Part shown: positions 20,861-32,504 of the stretch, one piece after another
Position numbering within the stretch: the stretch's first letter is position 1
How the letters are laid out: each line of letters starts with the position of its first letter
Assembly (NCBI GenBank): GCA_022539475.1
Contig: VCMS01000149.1
Coordinates: 62,001 to 126,000, forward strand
DNA from: Gracilaria domingensis
Lineage: Eukaryota; Rhodophyta; Florideophyceae; Gracilariales; Gracilariaceae
Direction: 5' to 3'
Length of the DNA stretch: 64,000 bases
Program-made: the position numbers and the translations under genes
Notes under the pieces: generated by a model
The model's input: only the letters and a program-made list of their open reading frames with translations
Told to the model about the DNA's origin: nothing
The model's database searches: none

Positions 20861-21904
20861 CGGTAAGGGGTACAGATCTGTGCCCCTTTAGTAAAAAGCA
20901 CGATTTTAAGACTGGTACCCCTTATGCGCTAAGAAGTATCCTTCTCGTCGGCCTAATTCTGTACATGGTTTAATTCTGTACACGGACATTTTCTCATAAA
21001 TTTAATTGCAATACATTAGTTTCGTCTGCGCATGTTTAGCGCATCGCGAAGCCGGGCGAAGCTAATTTTCACGACTTCGTTGTGAGATCGCTCCGTTTTA
21101 AGATAATGTAGCTCTCTACTTGGCTTATGGCATGGCGAAAATATTAAATATCTTTGTTAAAATGAAGATTACGGTGCTTTAAAATGATTTTCTACTTTTT
21201 CTTGTGTAAATCGACCCTCACTTGATGGTTATCTTTTGTACAAGTAGCAAACAAGCAACACTTTGTAGAAAATACAGTCAAAAATTGCACAAAAAAGTCC
21301 CTTGGCAGTTTAAAGAAACACGTTTTCTCGTCCATAAAAATTTACAAAGTTCATTAAAAAGCTGAACGAAAGTTTTATTGAACACTTTATGTCACCCCAG
21401 TTATTTGTTTCTTTTCATTATCATTCTTTCCCTACCGCATTAACGTTACGAGATGCAAATGTAATAGACAAAATAGTAGCAAGACGGAACATATACAAAG
21501 TGCCCAGGCTCTACTACAGGGGTCTCTAGAGTTCAAAACAATGTTTACGATGCGAACATAGACCATCGGCAGTGTACAGAACTATGCCCGACGATTGAAA
21601 GGCCTGATGCAGATGCTAGAAACAGGCATGAAAATTCATGTCTAAATTATTTGAAAAACTAGATTTTTGCAGTGTTCATAACTTTCCAGAATTAAGCCTG
21701 AGAGAAAAATACTGACGATGCCCCTTACAAACCATTGGGTGCTCCTTATTTCTCCGCCTTCGACGGCTGAAGTCCGGCGTTATTCTACACGTGTTACAAG
21801 TTTTAGAAAACCAAAACGATGAATTACGTGGCATACTTGGTATACGTTGACGCAAGCACTTTTAAATAGTTTCAAATTTTTATCCTTTTCAGTTGATATA
21901 AAGA

Positions 21905-24396
21905 ATACCGGTGGTCCGGACCTCTTCCAAAGGGCATCATCGTCTTGTTTTGCTTTAGAACAAATTGTCGTGCTGATACTGCTTTTTGGATAAATAAACG
22001 CACATGTTCTCCTTCTTCGCCATCACAGCTCACGTAAAAGCAATTATCTCATCACTGAGCCGGTTTTATTCAACTTTAGCGCCATTTTTGACCTTCCCGC
22101 CTTTTCTGACCACTATATATGCCATCACCATTTTTCAAACCAACGGCTTCTATGCCATCAAGCTCGATAAACGTATTGACATCCGGTCCGAGCAACCTAG
22201 TCGCCTTGCCTAACTCTAATCGTGCGCAGACGTGTTGTGATCCCATTAATGAGAGATGGGACCACGCACGCAGCTCTCAGAGCCGCCCGCACATTCCTAA
22301 CTTCAACAAAGATCCCAATCCGAGAAGTGGCAATGATGTTCAATGGGTCTAAATCTGAACTGCACCGTGCAGTCAGATACGAGATAGACTTTACAAAGTC
22401 ACATCAAACGCTGATGTTTGCACTCAAGCAAAGCGAGGAGCAACTATTGGTTGACTCGGTGTCACATTTTGCCAAACAAGGCACTCCTCTCTCTCTCACG
22501 AGTGCTTCAAAAACCTTGTACAGTTCTTTTGTGGACAGATTGCCACAGAAACGACAGTTAAAGATACGTTTTAAACAAAACAAACCGGGAGACACATTCG
22601 TGCGGAACTTTATTAAGCGACACCCTAACATTGCGCTAAAGAGGCGTTCTAACCTTGACAAGCAGCGCGCAGTTGCAATGTCTCCAGAACATCTCGCCTC
22701 GCATTTTGCGCCAAGCGTACAAGGAGTACAGTATAACATCTCCCGAACAAATATTTAATGTGGACGAGAGCAGCTTTTCTACACAAACTGCGGGTGGCGC
22801 ACGAAGCAAAGCTTTGTTTTCGGCGGAGGGTAGAAGCAACTCGGTTGAGCTTAAGTGGGCAGGGAATGCAGGACACGTAACAATTATGCCTGTTGTCTCG
22901 GCGGATGGCAAAGCCTGGACCCCAATCGTGGTGCTGCCAGGCACACGAACAAAATACCGCATACGGCCTGACGGAAAGCGCGAGACACCGTCGTGCTTCC
23001 TACCATTGAATGCAATGACTGTGTACCAAGATCCGGCAGGTGTGGATAGTGCAATATTTTTGCAGTGGGTAGAATCTTTTATGGAGGAAACGAAAGCATT
23101 GCGTAAGAACCATAAGTATATTCTACTAACAATGGACGGATATGGTGTTCATTGTACGTATCGTGCACTGCAACTCATGAGTGAGAACAGCATTGTGGCA
23201 ATCGGCCTCCCCGCCCACACCAGTCATCGTACGCAGGTTCTTGACTACTCTGTGTTTTCTCCATTTAAGAACCGATTCCGAAACCTGCTGAACGAGCTAA
23301 CCTTACAGAACAAGGCCACACGAAACGACATATACACACTGTGTGAGATACTAAACCATTCGTACAATTACGCTGTACGTTACACTAACATAGTTAGTGG
23401 ATTCTCAGCTTGTGGGATATGGGACAATCAAACGAAGCGGCCAAATCACAGGGTCATAACGCAAAACGATATCACAAACATTGGAGACCACGGCACCCAT
23501 CAAGCAGCGTACACATCCTGTATCGAGCTTGTGGAGGACTATACCAATTCGAGAAACTTATTAGACGCGGACGGTGATGTGATGCAGAACGGAACGCTAA
23601 ACACTCGCGCAGGTGCGCTGCTTACAAACAAAGCTGTGCTCAAGGATCTAAAGGAGCAATTCGAAGCACGGCAGGCAGCGGAAGTCCAGAAAGTGGCGCG
23701 CGCTGCAGAGCGGGAAGAGCAACGAGCTAGGAAAGAGCAGGAGGCTATCGCTCGCGCAGAGCAGCAAGCCAAACGCGCTGAGGAAGCGGAGCAGCGTAGA
23801 CTGCAACGTGAGGCAGAGGCGCAACAGCGGTTGCGGGACCGAGAGAGTCGCTCTACTGCTGCAGCACGACGACGAGAGGAGCGCGAGAGAGAGCGTGCAA
23901 GAAAAGCTGCAGAGCGCGCTCAAAAGGCGGAGGAGCGCGAGCAAGACAAAGCACTGCGTGCCGCCGCTCGTGCTGCAGAGCTAGCTCAGGTGAAGGCGGA
24001 TGAGGAGAGGCACCTGATTTGGCTCAAAGAGTGGCCTAGTCGGCAGCGGGTTCTTAGCCGTTCAAGGTCCGATCGGCGCTCTAGGGCAAGGTTACAGGCC
24101 ACATTGAGGAGGGCCGGATAACAGAAGCACCGCTCGAAAACTGCTCTTAATTATATTTTGTGTTTTTCTTTTTGTACCATGTGGACGTAGAAAAGAGGTG
24201 GTTAAGGGATACTTCGCGAACGCCAATGATCTCGTTCGGAGGGGAGAACGACATCTTGTTGACTCACAATACTTCGTGCATGTACGTCTGACATCGTCAC
24301 CATCATTATGCGAAAGTTTGAGCAAATTTGTATAACGAAAAGCAGTTTTCTTTTTTACTTCACTTTCATTGTCCCAAACAAGGGCACCTGCTGATA
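21905..24396 (+). mobile_element. Pogo-type (Tc1/mariner superfamily) element, copy 1
   Basis: Limits are set by homology to copy 2 (31050-34430): similarity begins about 21905 and ends at GCACCTGCTGATA, 24384-24396. This length (about 2.49 kb) equals that of copy 2 after subtraction of its two insertions. True terminal repeats and the TA target duplication were not identified with confidence. It sits inside Harbinger copy 1 and is therefore younger than that element. Confidence 0.75.
22222..24121 (+). pseudogene. Pogo-type transposase gene, broken by a start-codon change and an 8-bp deletion
   Basis: DDE transposase that cuts and pastes the element. An N-terminal helix-turn-helix region (AALRAARTF...IREVAMMFNGSK) precedes the catalytic core with D in VDESSFS, D in LTMDGYGVH and D in TQVLDYSVFSPFK, the last in the pogo/Tigger/jerky context. 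The last 140 residues are an Arg/Glu/Ala-rich, probably coiled-coil tail. Compared with copy 2, the start ATG reads ATC here (22219-22221). Eight bases are missing next to 22709 between two TTGC repeats, throwing the first 178 codons (to 22758) out of frame with the rest, which is open from about 22655 to 24121. Confidence 0.88.
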
Positions 24397-24695
24397 CCGG
24401 TTCCAATAAGGGGCACTGCAGCAAGGTGGTAGAAAGTTCTCTAGCTCTTGGGTACGCAGAGGCATGATTTGGAAACTTGAGGAGCGAAAACTTTGTACGC
24501 TAGAAGCTCATTAGAATCTCTATTGGCTGCATGAATTTGAATGAAATTTGTCAACGCAAACATAACTTTTTGGCAGCGTACATTTAAGAGGTACCTAAAC
24601 CGGTATCCCATAAACTTTTTGGGGGCTATCAGTGCAACGCCCGATGCCGAATCAGTACGAGCATCGCGCTGCACCTGTCCGACACAAACGCCGTC

Positions 24696-26057
24696 ATGTC
24701 TGAGACGTTTTTCGAAAGAGATGTCGACATTTTCAGCGATGACGAACGCTGTGCGGTTCGTTTGGCTGCTGCTGTAGTTGAACTGCTGCAACAAGCTTGC
24801 ACGAGCGCAATCAACCCTGGTACAGCAGCTTAAAGCGTTACAGTCTCAAGAGAACAATGTCGCTGATATGCAGATTATCTTCCACCTCATCCAGTTACTC
24901 CCACGTCCAAATTTCGGCAGGTGTTTTACATACTAATCAAAATGTATTGGATTATGTACAATGATTTTCTTAGAGAGAAGCCTTGTTTGCTGCAGAGAAA
25001 GAATGGCGCTGGAAGTTTAGGTTACACACCACACCAAAAAGTACTAAGAACACTACGAAGACTTTCAACTGGTTTGTTTTTTGAACAATTATACGACATG
25101 GTTCGCATGTCTCTGAAGAGCCAACGCCAATACTTTACCATTGTCCTGCCAACGATACATCGCCGATACGGTAGTATATATCTTAATCGTGAACCAACAT
25201 TACACGAATTTCAAAACATTGAAGCTGAGTACGTGTTGGCTGGGTTTCCAGGATGCGTTGGTTGCGTTGACTGCATGCATTTGCATTAGAAGAATTGTCC
25301 GAAGTCTCTGAAAGGACAGTTTCACAACCCAAAAGACGTCAAACTAGCTACAATTTCTTGCGAAGCACTGTGTGATAGAACCCTTTATTGTTGGCATAGG
25401 GTTGCGGGAAGATGTGGCTCCAACAGCGATATCACCCTCGTTGATAACAGTCCTCTGTTTACTGACATAGTATCTGGTAAACCAAGAATGATGCTCCCAG
25501 ATGGTTACGAAGTGAACGAAGTACACCGCGAAGGTCTTTTATACCTTCTCGTTGACGGCATGTATCCACACTGGGCGATACTTGTGGGTCCGAATCATGC
25601 CCCCGTGAACGACAGAGATTATAACATGACAAAGGCACAGGAGTCTACGCGGAAAGATATCGAAAGGTTCTTTGGAGCACTTCAGGGGCGGTTTAAGATA
25701 CTAAGGCACGAACGGTATGAGTGGAGCGACGAACTTCTCATCTTGATAAGTCAAGTCTGTGTTATCATCCACAATATGATCGTCCATATGGACACAAGAG
25801 GTGAATTGAAAGACGAGGTTGATACCAACGAGGACACGTTCAGCATTGTAGAAGAGTTTGCGGAGGAAGCGACAACAATGGCGAATGCTCATCCGTCGCA
25901 AAACAAAATGTTAGGTTTGACGCGAACAATGAATTCTCCATCTAATTTACTTGCACTATTGGACAGAAACGCAGTTTTCACCAGCGAACAAGAGCATTTA
26001 AGCCTTACTGAATCACTCTCCCACCATCTCTGGTTCATGAGAGGTGAAAGTCAATAG
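24696..26057 (+). pseudogene. PIF/Harbinger DDE transposase (HARBI1-like nuclease), copy 1
   Basis: DDE_Tnp_4-type nuclease that excises Harbinger elements together with its Myb-like partner. Recognisable parts are an acidic N-terminus beginning at ATG 24696 (MSETFFERDVDIFSDDE), the GSIDCMHW-like site as GCVDCMHLH (about 25265), KNCPKSLKGQFH, SDITLVDNSPLF with the second aspartate, and the region DIERFFGALQGRFKIL near the third acidic position. In-frame stops interrupt it: two before 24921, and a TAG at 25286 where the family has tryptophan before KNCP (TGG to TAG). The open part after this runs to 26057. It is inactive as read here. Confidence 0.88.
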
Positions 26058-27352
26058 AATACTGTCTGTCCTTCTGAGAACATCCGAGAGAGCCTTTAGA
26101 GGCCTACAAGACATCAAGCCGCCTCCAGCGGCTGGGGCTCCGCCCCAGATGGCTCCCGCTCCTAGGCGAAGAGCCTCCGAAATCGTGATTTCGGGCTGCG
26201 CGCGTTGCGCGCGCGCAGCATCTCCTTCGCCTATGATCTGCCTGGTAACGAGGCTTAACGTGCGAGGTGATGAAGTGTTCAGGGCGTTGGAGTTTCTTTG
26301 CTGTGAGCGTGACGGCGTCGGTTCATCCCAATGGTAGGAAGAACTGTTGCCGATTAACGCACTATGTGGCGAAGAAGAATCATTGCGACAGGGTTGTACA
26401 GTGCTGGGGTGTTCTGACACGGACCTTTGTTGCTCTTTCTTCGCTTCGAAACCTCCCAGAACTGCTGCCTTTTCCATCAGCTCATTCAAACTGTGGTTCA
26501 TATCCAATGGATTCAGTGACATCTTTTTTAGTATCTTCAGTTGTAGCGAGATCGATGCTGCCTGTTTCTTCGAAATTGCTGAACTCTTCAATGTCCCCGT
26601 CATCTCGTCCAAATTGGCTGCTGCCTTGCTAACGTTGCGTTCGATCTTCTCTTCTAGCTTTTGTTTCTTCGCACTCAGAGGTCGATGAAAGGATGGGTGC
26701 TCCATTGCTACATTTCCAGTACGGTTCAGCTCGACCTCCGCCTCTGGATCTACATCTCCAATGTGTCACCTCAAAGCATTTGGGCGATATCCAATTCCAG
26801 TAGTTGAACTACCTCCGATGTTTTTAGCGAATTGGGACAGGTGGATAGCAGTCGCACCGCGGAAATAAACCGAATAGGGCCCGATAGCTTCTCTTCCCCT
26901 TTAACTTTGAACTTGTTTTTGTTTCGATACAGTGTCATTATGTTCTGTAACGTTTGTTCATCACTCTCAACGGGGGGAATAGCTGAACGATAAAGTTTTT
27001 CCGCCGCTAAATACTTCTGTGAAAGTTTGGAAACGGTAACCCATCTCGACTGCAAACTTACTGCTGAACGTGTGCGACAGCTCTCTGGTTGTTTCTGAAA
27101 TACCTTGAGAACACTTTCCCAGAATTTGTCCGCGTTCTGCTCCAGAACAGACAGCGACGCTGATATCCAAGAGCATGCCAGCGCAAGATCTTCAGATGGA
27201 GTGAAATTAGGGCTCCTGGTAGACACTTCGTTTGTCTTCTCCACCATGCTGGAAATGTTTCTTGTGCTCTTGTGCTCATCTCCGAACGAAGTCACAAGAC
27301 CACGTTCGTGTTGAAATGATGTTATGGGGTTGCGTTTTGGACTTGGCGCCAA
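26013..27352 (-). pseudogene. Harbinger accessory protein, Myb/SANT-like DNA-binding, copy 1
   Basis: Second protein of PIF/Harbinger elements, which binds the ends and carries the transposase to the nucleus. The 5' part (27352-26771) has the trihelix-like block NFTPSEDLALACSWISASL with a conserved FWESVLKVF helix. The 3' part (26705-26013) has the family's C-terminal helix KKQKLEEKIERN and the IMSM-like KKMSLNPLDMNHSLNEL. The two lie in different frames separated by about 65 bp, so there is either a lesion or an intron. The first codon of the open frame is TTG; the true start is uncertain. The end of the frame runs through a GC-rich hairpin cluster (26132-26233) that does not look like part of the family. 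Confidence 0.8.
26132..26233. repeat. GC-rich cluster of perfect hairpins
   Basis: Three or four perfect stems are packed in about 100 bp: CTGGGGC/GCCCCAG (26132-26148), TAGGCGAAG (26163-26171) pairing with CTTCGCCTA (26225-26233), and, inside that, CCGAAATC/GATTTCGG (26177-26194) and CTGCGCGCG/CGCGCGCAG (26196-26218). Composition differs sharply from the AT-rich surroundings. Confidence 0.7.
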
Positions 27353-27494
27353 ATTGGCGCCAACGTGTCAGAGACGAGACGTGGGTTAATGTGATTCGTT
27401 CCGCAATTTGGCTTGCATGTTAAACGTACTGCCAAATGGAAACGGTTTTGGCAGTTGATATAGCTTGCATGCCAAAATTTTTGGCTTCGGCTAG

Positions 27495-27573
27495 TCCGAT
27501 AGGGATGCCAAATGCCATGCCAATGCTGAAAATATGGCTTTTTAACTATTTGGAATGGCCGATAGGGGTGCTT
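27495..27573 (-). repeat. Right terminal and subterminal inverted repeat of Harbinger copy 1
   Basis: The reverse complement begins AAGCACCCCTATCGGCC, with a second CATCCCTATCGG about 66 bp inside, mirroring the left arm. Confidence 0.75.
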
Positions 27574-27771
27574 TGAGAGCATCGCCACCGGGGATATGCG
27601 GGAAAAGAAATAGAAAAAGAAATGTATGTATAGAATTCCATATGCTGCAACTAGAAAGTCTGTTATATGGAAATAGCGATTGAATAAGAAGGAATTTTTT
27701 TATAAACGCAAAATGTACGATAACACACAAACAAGGCTTCTAAAAGACCCGGAACAAGTTTTCTAAACTCC

Positions 27772-28650
27772 TTAGAGAATTTTAGTACGAACGATTTTTC
27801 CAGACCTTGTGTACGAATCATCGGGAGCCTTCAAGTCAACGTGGAAGACGCTTGATCCATCTGGGAAGTCCAGAAGTTCTGTTCTTGGTATATGTGTTTC
27901 TACTATGATAAGGAGAGAAATCCTGCAAACAGGGTACACTGGATCTTTCGCTGATTCGCGAAGCAATTTCAAAGACCTTTTAAACCAGGTATCATCCGAT
28001 GGTATGATAAAATTGCTTGAAATTGCGTCGAAAGCCACTTCTTGTGTAACATACTCATATCGACCATTCGATCCGGCCATTGTACAGTGAGTACAAACAC
28101 AGTTCCGTCTTCGAGAACACGAGAAACATGATGTTTCTCTTGGATACTGGGGGTAAATAAAATGGCTAGTGAAAGATATTGTACCGTAGTTTTCTCGTGT
28201 TCCCATAGAGACGTTAGTATAATTGGTTTAAATTCCTTCGGGTCTTCTACAATATTCTTCTCCATTCCTTCAGTGACAAGCACTGCTGGATCCGCTTCTC
28301 CCGTATTCCATTTACTACTACCAGGAACAGCTGGAATAGTATCGATGTCTTTCGTTGTTCTTGGTATAACCTGGGAAACATTATTCTCTGTAGAATGGTC
28401 AGCAACAAATGGATTTCGTTGCTCAAAACCTGTTGGAGTACGTACGAAAGGAGTTCATCATTTCATCACGAATTCTTTTCAACCGTAAGCGAAATGTTGG
28501 GATCTTGAATGGTTTAAAAATGAGATCCATATGGTACACTTCAGTTGCATTCTCCTCGCCCGTCAACTCTCCATTTCGGAACATTGCTCGAAGACGTTTT
28601 ACCGCTTCTGAGTTTTCGGTAAGGCGTGGTACTGGTCGCTTAAGAGGCAT
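27772..28650 (-). pseudogene. Unrecognised coding region, split over three frames
   Basis: Three overlapping minus-strand frames (28650-28423, 28283-27969, 28206-27772) look coding in turn, with phrases such as RVLEDGTVFVLTVQWPDRM, then TWFKRSLKLLRESAKDPVYP and ISLLIIVETHIP. I do not recognise the family. It may be a frame-broken gene or one with small introns. Its place among transposons, just outside the right end of Harbinger copy 1, gives no functional hint. From 28651 to 29949 I see no gene; the DNA is AT-rich. Confidence 0.45.
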
Positions 28651-29989
28651 GATGTGTGTTCGACGAAGGACGAAAATGAGATTGCAACTCGGAAACTGAA
28701 CAGAGGTTGAGCGGTGATCTCAACAATCTCTTGGTTCAGTTTGACTTTCACATATATATAGAAAAAGTGATCCTACTTCGGTTTGTTGCATATTACGACG
28801 GAGAGAACGTTTCTTAACGCCAGATTTCACATATGTGTTCACACGGTTGAAGAAATATCAATTTCCAAACGAGTGAGACACATCCATGGTTCATAACCTA
28901 TATCTGGTGAGGATCTGAAATCAATCTCAACATAGATGACGCACCACGAGTTTATATTGCGCATCTAACTACATCTTAAAAGACACGTTGAGATAGAATT
29001 AGATTGTAACCTTAACTCAACATACAGTAGCTGACAACGAACCTTTCGCGGAGACCAAACTTAACGCATTGCAACTGTGGCTTCCCGTAAACAAGTTCTA
29101 GAAAGAACAATAGATATCTCTTGAATGCAAAGCAGTACATACCTGTCTTCTGAGACTTGACTTTCGTGAAAGAGAAATATAAGTTCTAATACACCAGCAG
29201 ATCAAAAGTAAAACAAGGATTCCAATTTACGAGTTTATAGTGACGCGAAGTTGTAACTTTACAACTGAGACTTAAAATACAACGGATTTGAAAACTGAAA
29301 ATTTTCATTACTGCTTACCATATCTGTAAAAACTTTGAATTCACGAATCAGCTCTACATGAGACTAACCTTGGAAGCTGGAAATCATTGCCATCCCAAAG
29401 ACTCACACACGAAGAGAAGGATTTTATTGTACAAATCGGTAAACTAAAGACAAGAAGAAGCAGCATCTTCACACTTTCTTTGCAAGGCTTTCGATAATGT
29501 TGTCAGTTGTTCAAGCAAACAACGATTTATAGAAGAAGCCCCTTCCTTCGGGATATTCTCTTCTTTTAAAACCTTTCCTGCTATTCTGCAACCGAGCAAT
29601 ACTCCTGTATGTTCCCTGAAACATACAGGTGCTTGTCACAGCAACTACTGCCTCAAACTAGGGTTACTCTGGATTTGTATTGTTTAGCAGGGCAATGAAT
29701 GTGTGGAATGAAATTGTGCAGCTACGATCTAAACAAGCATCTCAACGCAGAGCTGAGCTGGTTTCAATCGCAGTGACACTCTACTATAAATTGTTGCGGA
29801 GAAGCAGTCCAGCTAACTTGCTTCATTGCCAGTTACTGAAGATGGCTAGTAATCTGGCCAAACGTTCGAACATTTAAGAGAGCATTTCTTTCATTTTTTC
29901 CTCCCTGTTCATACTGGAGAAGCGAAAACGTCAGTCGAAGATTTATTAGTTTTTTTGGAACGGATTATATTGTATGCTTCAAGATATGG

Positions 29990-30745
29990 AATCAGTTAAG
30001 ATCAAATTTGCCGAAACGAGCCCAACCAAAGCATTTGCTCTGGGCATTCTTATTTCTTAAACAGTACAACGCCGAAACTGTGAACCACATTATTTGTGGA
30101 GTCGACGAGAAGACATTCCGAAAATGGTGCTGGATATTTGTGAGATTGATTGCAGATATGAAAATCGTAAGCCAAAGCTGAATTATGTCCAAAGAGAACA
30201 CTAATACTAACGTTTCTACTTTAGATAAAATTGTCTGATCGTCTTCTCTCGACTAAATTCAGGTCCTGTTAAACGTCTTTGGACTGTATTGACTGCCCTA
30301 TTAATGAACCCAGTCCTTTTTCATCAGTCTGGTTTTCGCATAAATTTCGAGGAGCCGGACTGCGATATGAGATTGCTCTACGATTGGATAACGAGTTTTC
30401 GGTATGGGTGAATGGAGGCTATGCTTGTGGGTCTCATCCTGATATTAAGATATTTCAGGCGACGTTGAAGTCAAAACTTTTGCCCTCCGAAAAGATTTTG
30501 ACGGATGATGGTTATAATGATGGAAGATGCTTACGTTCTCAAATTGTACCGTCTAGTCTTCAAACAACTCATTCTTGAATTAGAGCTCGGCATGAAGCTG
30601 TGAATCATCTCTTGAAGAAATTCAACGTTCTCCGACAAAAATTTCGTCACAATCGTTCCCTACATTCAGTTTGCTTCTTCGCAGTTGCAAACGTAGTACA
30701 GTTTTCTTTGCAAATTTGGAGCAAATTGTTCCCAGTAATTTAGGA
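29990..30745 (+). pseudogene. IS5-like DDE transposase relic with a probable 58-nt intron
   Basis: The reading RAQPKHLLWAFLFLKQYN then DEKTFRKWCWIFVRL is followed after 30224 by CIDCPINEPSPF, WFSHKFRGAGLRYEIALRL, WVNGGYACGSHPDIKIF, EKILTDDGYND and finally RARHEAVNHLLKKFNVL. This order fits eukaryotic IS5-like DDE transposases, with D in the CIDCPI position (usually DGTD or DGVD) and D in LTDDGYND. A GTAAGC...TACTAAC...TTTAG interval (30167-30224) separates two in-frame blocks and looks like a real intron. A TAA at 30270 (family usually has K or Q) and one after THS (30576) break the frame. I did not find its ends. Confidence 0.7.
30167..30224 (+). other. Probable 58-nt spliceosomal intron in the IS5-like relic
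   Basis: Begins GTAAGC, has a consensus branch site TACTAAC at 30205-30211 and ends TTTAG. Removing it keeps the frame between MKI and IKLSDRLL. Confidence 0.55.
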
Positions 30746-32504
30746 GGTCTGCTTGCCAGAATGGAAATCTCAAAAACATTACAGGATGAATTTTCTATAT
30801 GAAACGTGACAAATGGTTTACTTCAAAACAAATATAAATTGACAATATATGTTTCTCTTCACTTCATCAAACTTCAAATGTCCATGCCGTTAATACCATC
30901 AGTATAGTCTCATGCATGGTCTTCCCGGATCTCCCAGTAGAGACAAATGAGCAAATGAGTATTTTGCTTCAGTGTTCATCTTCACCGAAGAAAAATAGGA
31001 CCATATTTTTGAACAGGTACCTGAATCAGGTTTCCGAACCATATCCTGTCCATCTGGTTCGGAAATGGGTGGTATCATCGTATGCCTTCGCTTTGGGACA
31101 AGCGGTCCTGTTGGGACAGCTTCTTAGATAAATAAACGCACATTTTCTCCTTCTTCGCCACAACAGATCAAGTAGAAACAATTATCTCAGTACTGAGCCA
31201 GTTTCACTCCAATTGAACGCCAGTTTTGAACTTCCCGCCCTTTCTTACCACTATAACCACCATCACTAGCTTTCCAGCCAACGGCTTCACTGCCATCAAG
31301 CTCCTCAAACTTGACGAGCTCAAGTCAGTGCAACCTAGTCGCCTCTGCTAACTCCAATGGTGCGCAGACGTGTTGTGGCCTCTTTTCGGAGAGATGGAAC
31401 GAAGCATGCAGCTCTGAGAGCCGCCCGCACATTCTTCACTTCAACGAAGCTCCCAATTCGAAGAGTTGCAATGATGTTCAATGTTTCCAAATCTCAACTG
31501 CATCGTGCAGTGCGAAACAAGATAGACGTTACGAAATCATATCAAACGCTTAAGTTTGCCTTCACTCAAAGCGAGGAGCAACTATTGGTTGACTCTGTGT
31601 CACACGTCGCCAAACAAAGCACTCCTCTCTCTCGAGAGTGCCCCAAGGACCTTGTACAATTCTTTGTCGACAGAATGCCACAGAAACGACAACGAAAGAT
31701 ACGATACGTTAAACAAGACAAACCAGGAGACACATTTGTGCGAAATTTCATTAAGCGACACCCTAACATTGCGCTCAAGCGCCGTTCTAACCTCGAGAAA
31801 CAGCCCGCAATTGCAATGACTCCAGAACACCTCGCCTCCAACTTTGCACGTTTGCGCCAAGCGTACAAGGAGTACAGTATAACATCGCCCGAGCAAATTT
31901 TCAATGTGGACGAGAGCGGGCTTTCCACCAGAACTGCGTGTCGCGCACGAAGCAAGGCTTTGTTCTCGGCAGAGGGAAGAAGCAATTCGGTTGAGCTTAT
32001 ATGGGCCGGGAATGCAGGACACGTAACAAGTATGCCCGTCGTTTCTGTGGATGGCAGAGCATGGACCCCTATTTTTGTACTCCCTGTAACACGAACGAAA
32101 TACTGAATACGTCATGACCGGAAGCGCGAAACGCCCTCTTGCTTCCTCTCATTGAGTGCAAGACCTGTGTACCGAGATCCAGCAGGTGTAGACAGTGCAA
32201 TATTTTTGCAGTCGGTAGAATCTTTTGTAGAGGAAATAAAGACACTGCGGAAGAAACATAGGTTTATTCCACTGACAATGGACGGCTATGGTGCTCATTG
32301 TACTTATGTGCACCCCATCTGATGCGTCAGAACAACATTGTGGCAATCGGCCGTCCCGCCCACATGATTCATCGTATGTAGGTCCTCGATTACTCTGTGT
32401 TTTCTCCATTTAAGAACAGATTTCGAAACCTGCTTAATGAACGGACGTTACAAAACAGGGCAACACGAAACGACATATACACACTGTGTGAGATACTCAA
32501 CCAT

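Larger units (their letters stand above)
20767..27573. mobile_element. PIF/Harbinger DNA transposon (copy 1) with a nested pogo element
   Basis: The ends share the inverted sequence RAGCACCCCTATCRGCC. Left arm 20767 onward and right arm back from 27573 also share an inner block (CAAAT...TAAAAAGC) and a subterminal repeat of the CAYCCCTATC motif about 70 bp inside each end. A 3-bp duplication is likely: TAA at 20764-20766 and TGA at 27574-27576, one mismatch, as expected for an aged TWA-type Harbinger site. Inside lie the two genes typical of the superfamily: a DDE transposase on + and a Myb/SANT-like protein on -, arranged tail to tail with overlapping ends. A pogo-type element (21905-24396) sits inside the left part. 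Without it the element is about 4.3 kb, a usual Harbinger size. The stretch 20861-21904 is AT-rich and I see no gene in it. Confidence 0.75.

Noticed and set aside
21519-21545. CAGGGGTCTCTAGAG as a pogo left end
   Set aside because: Only weak similarity to the inverted right end, and homology with copy 2 starts some 380 bp further in.
24441-24794. 117-codon minus-strand frame next to the Harbinger transposase
   Set aside because: It overlaps the N-terminal part of the transposase on the other strand and shows no family features.
29680-29877. 65-codon + frame upstream of the IS5-like relic
   Set aside because: Short, not in the frame of the transposase blocks, and without recognisable motifs.
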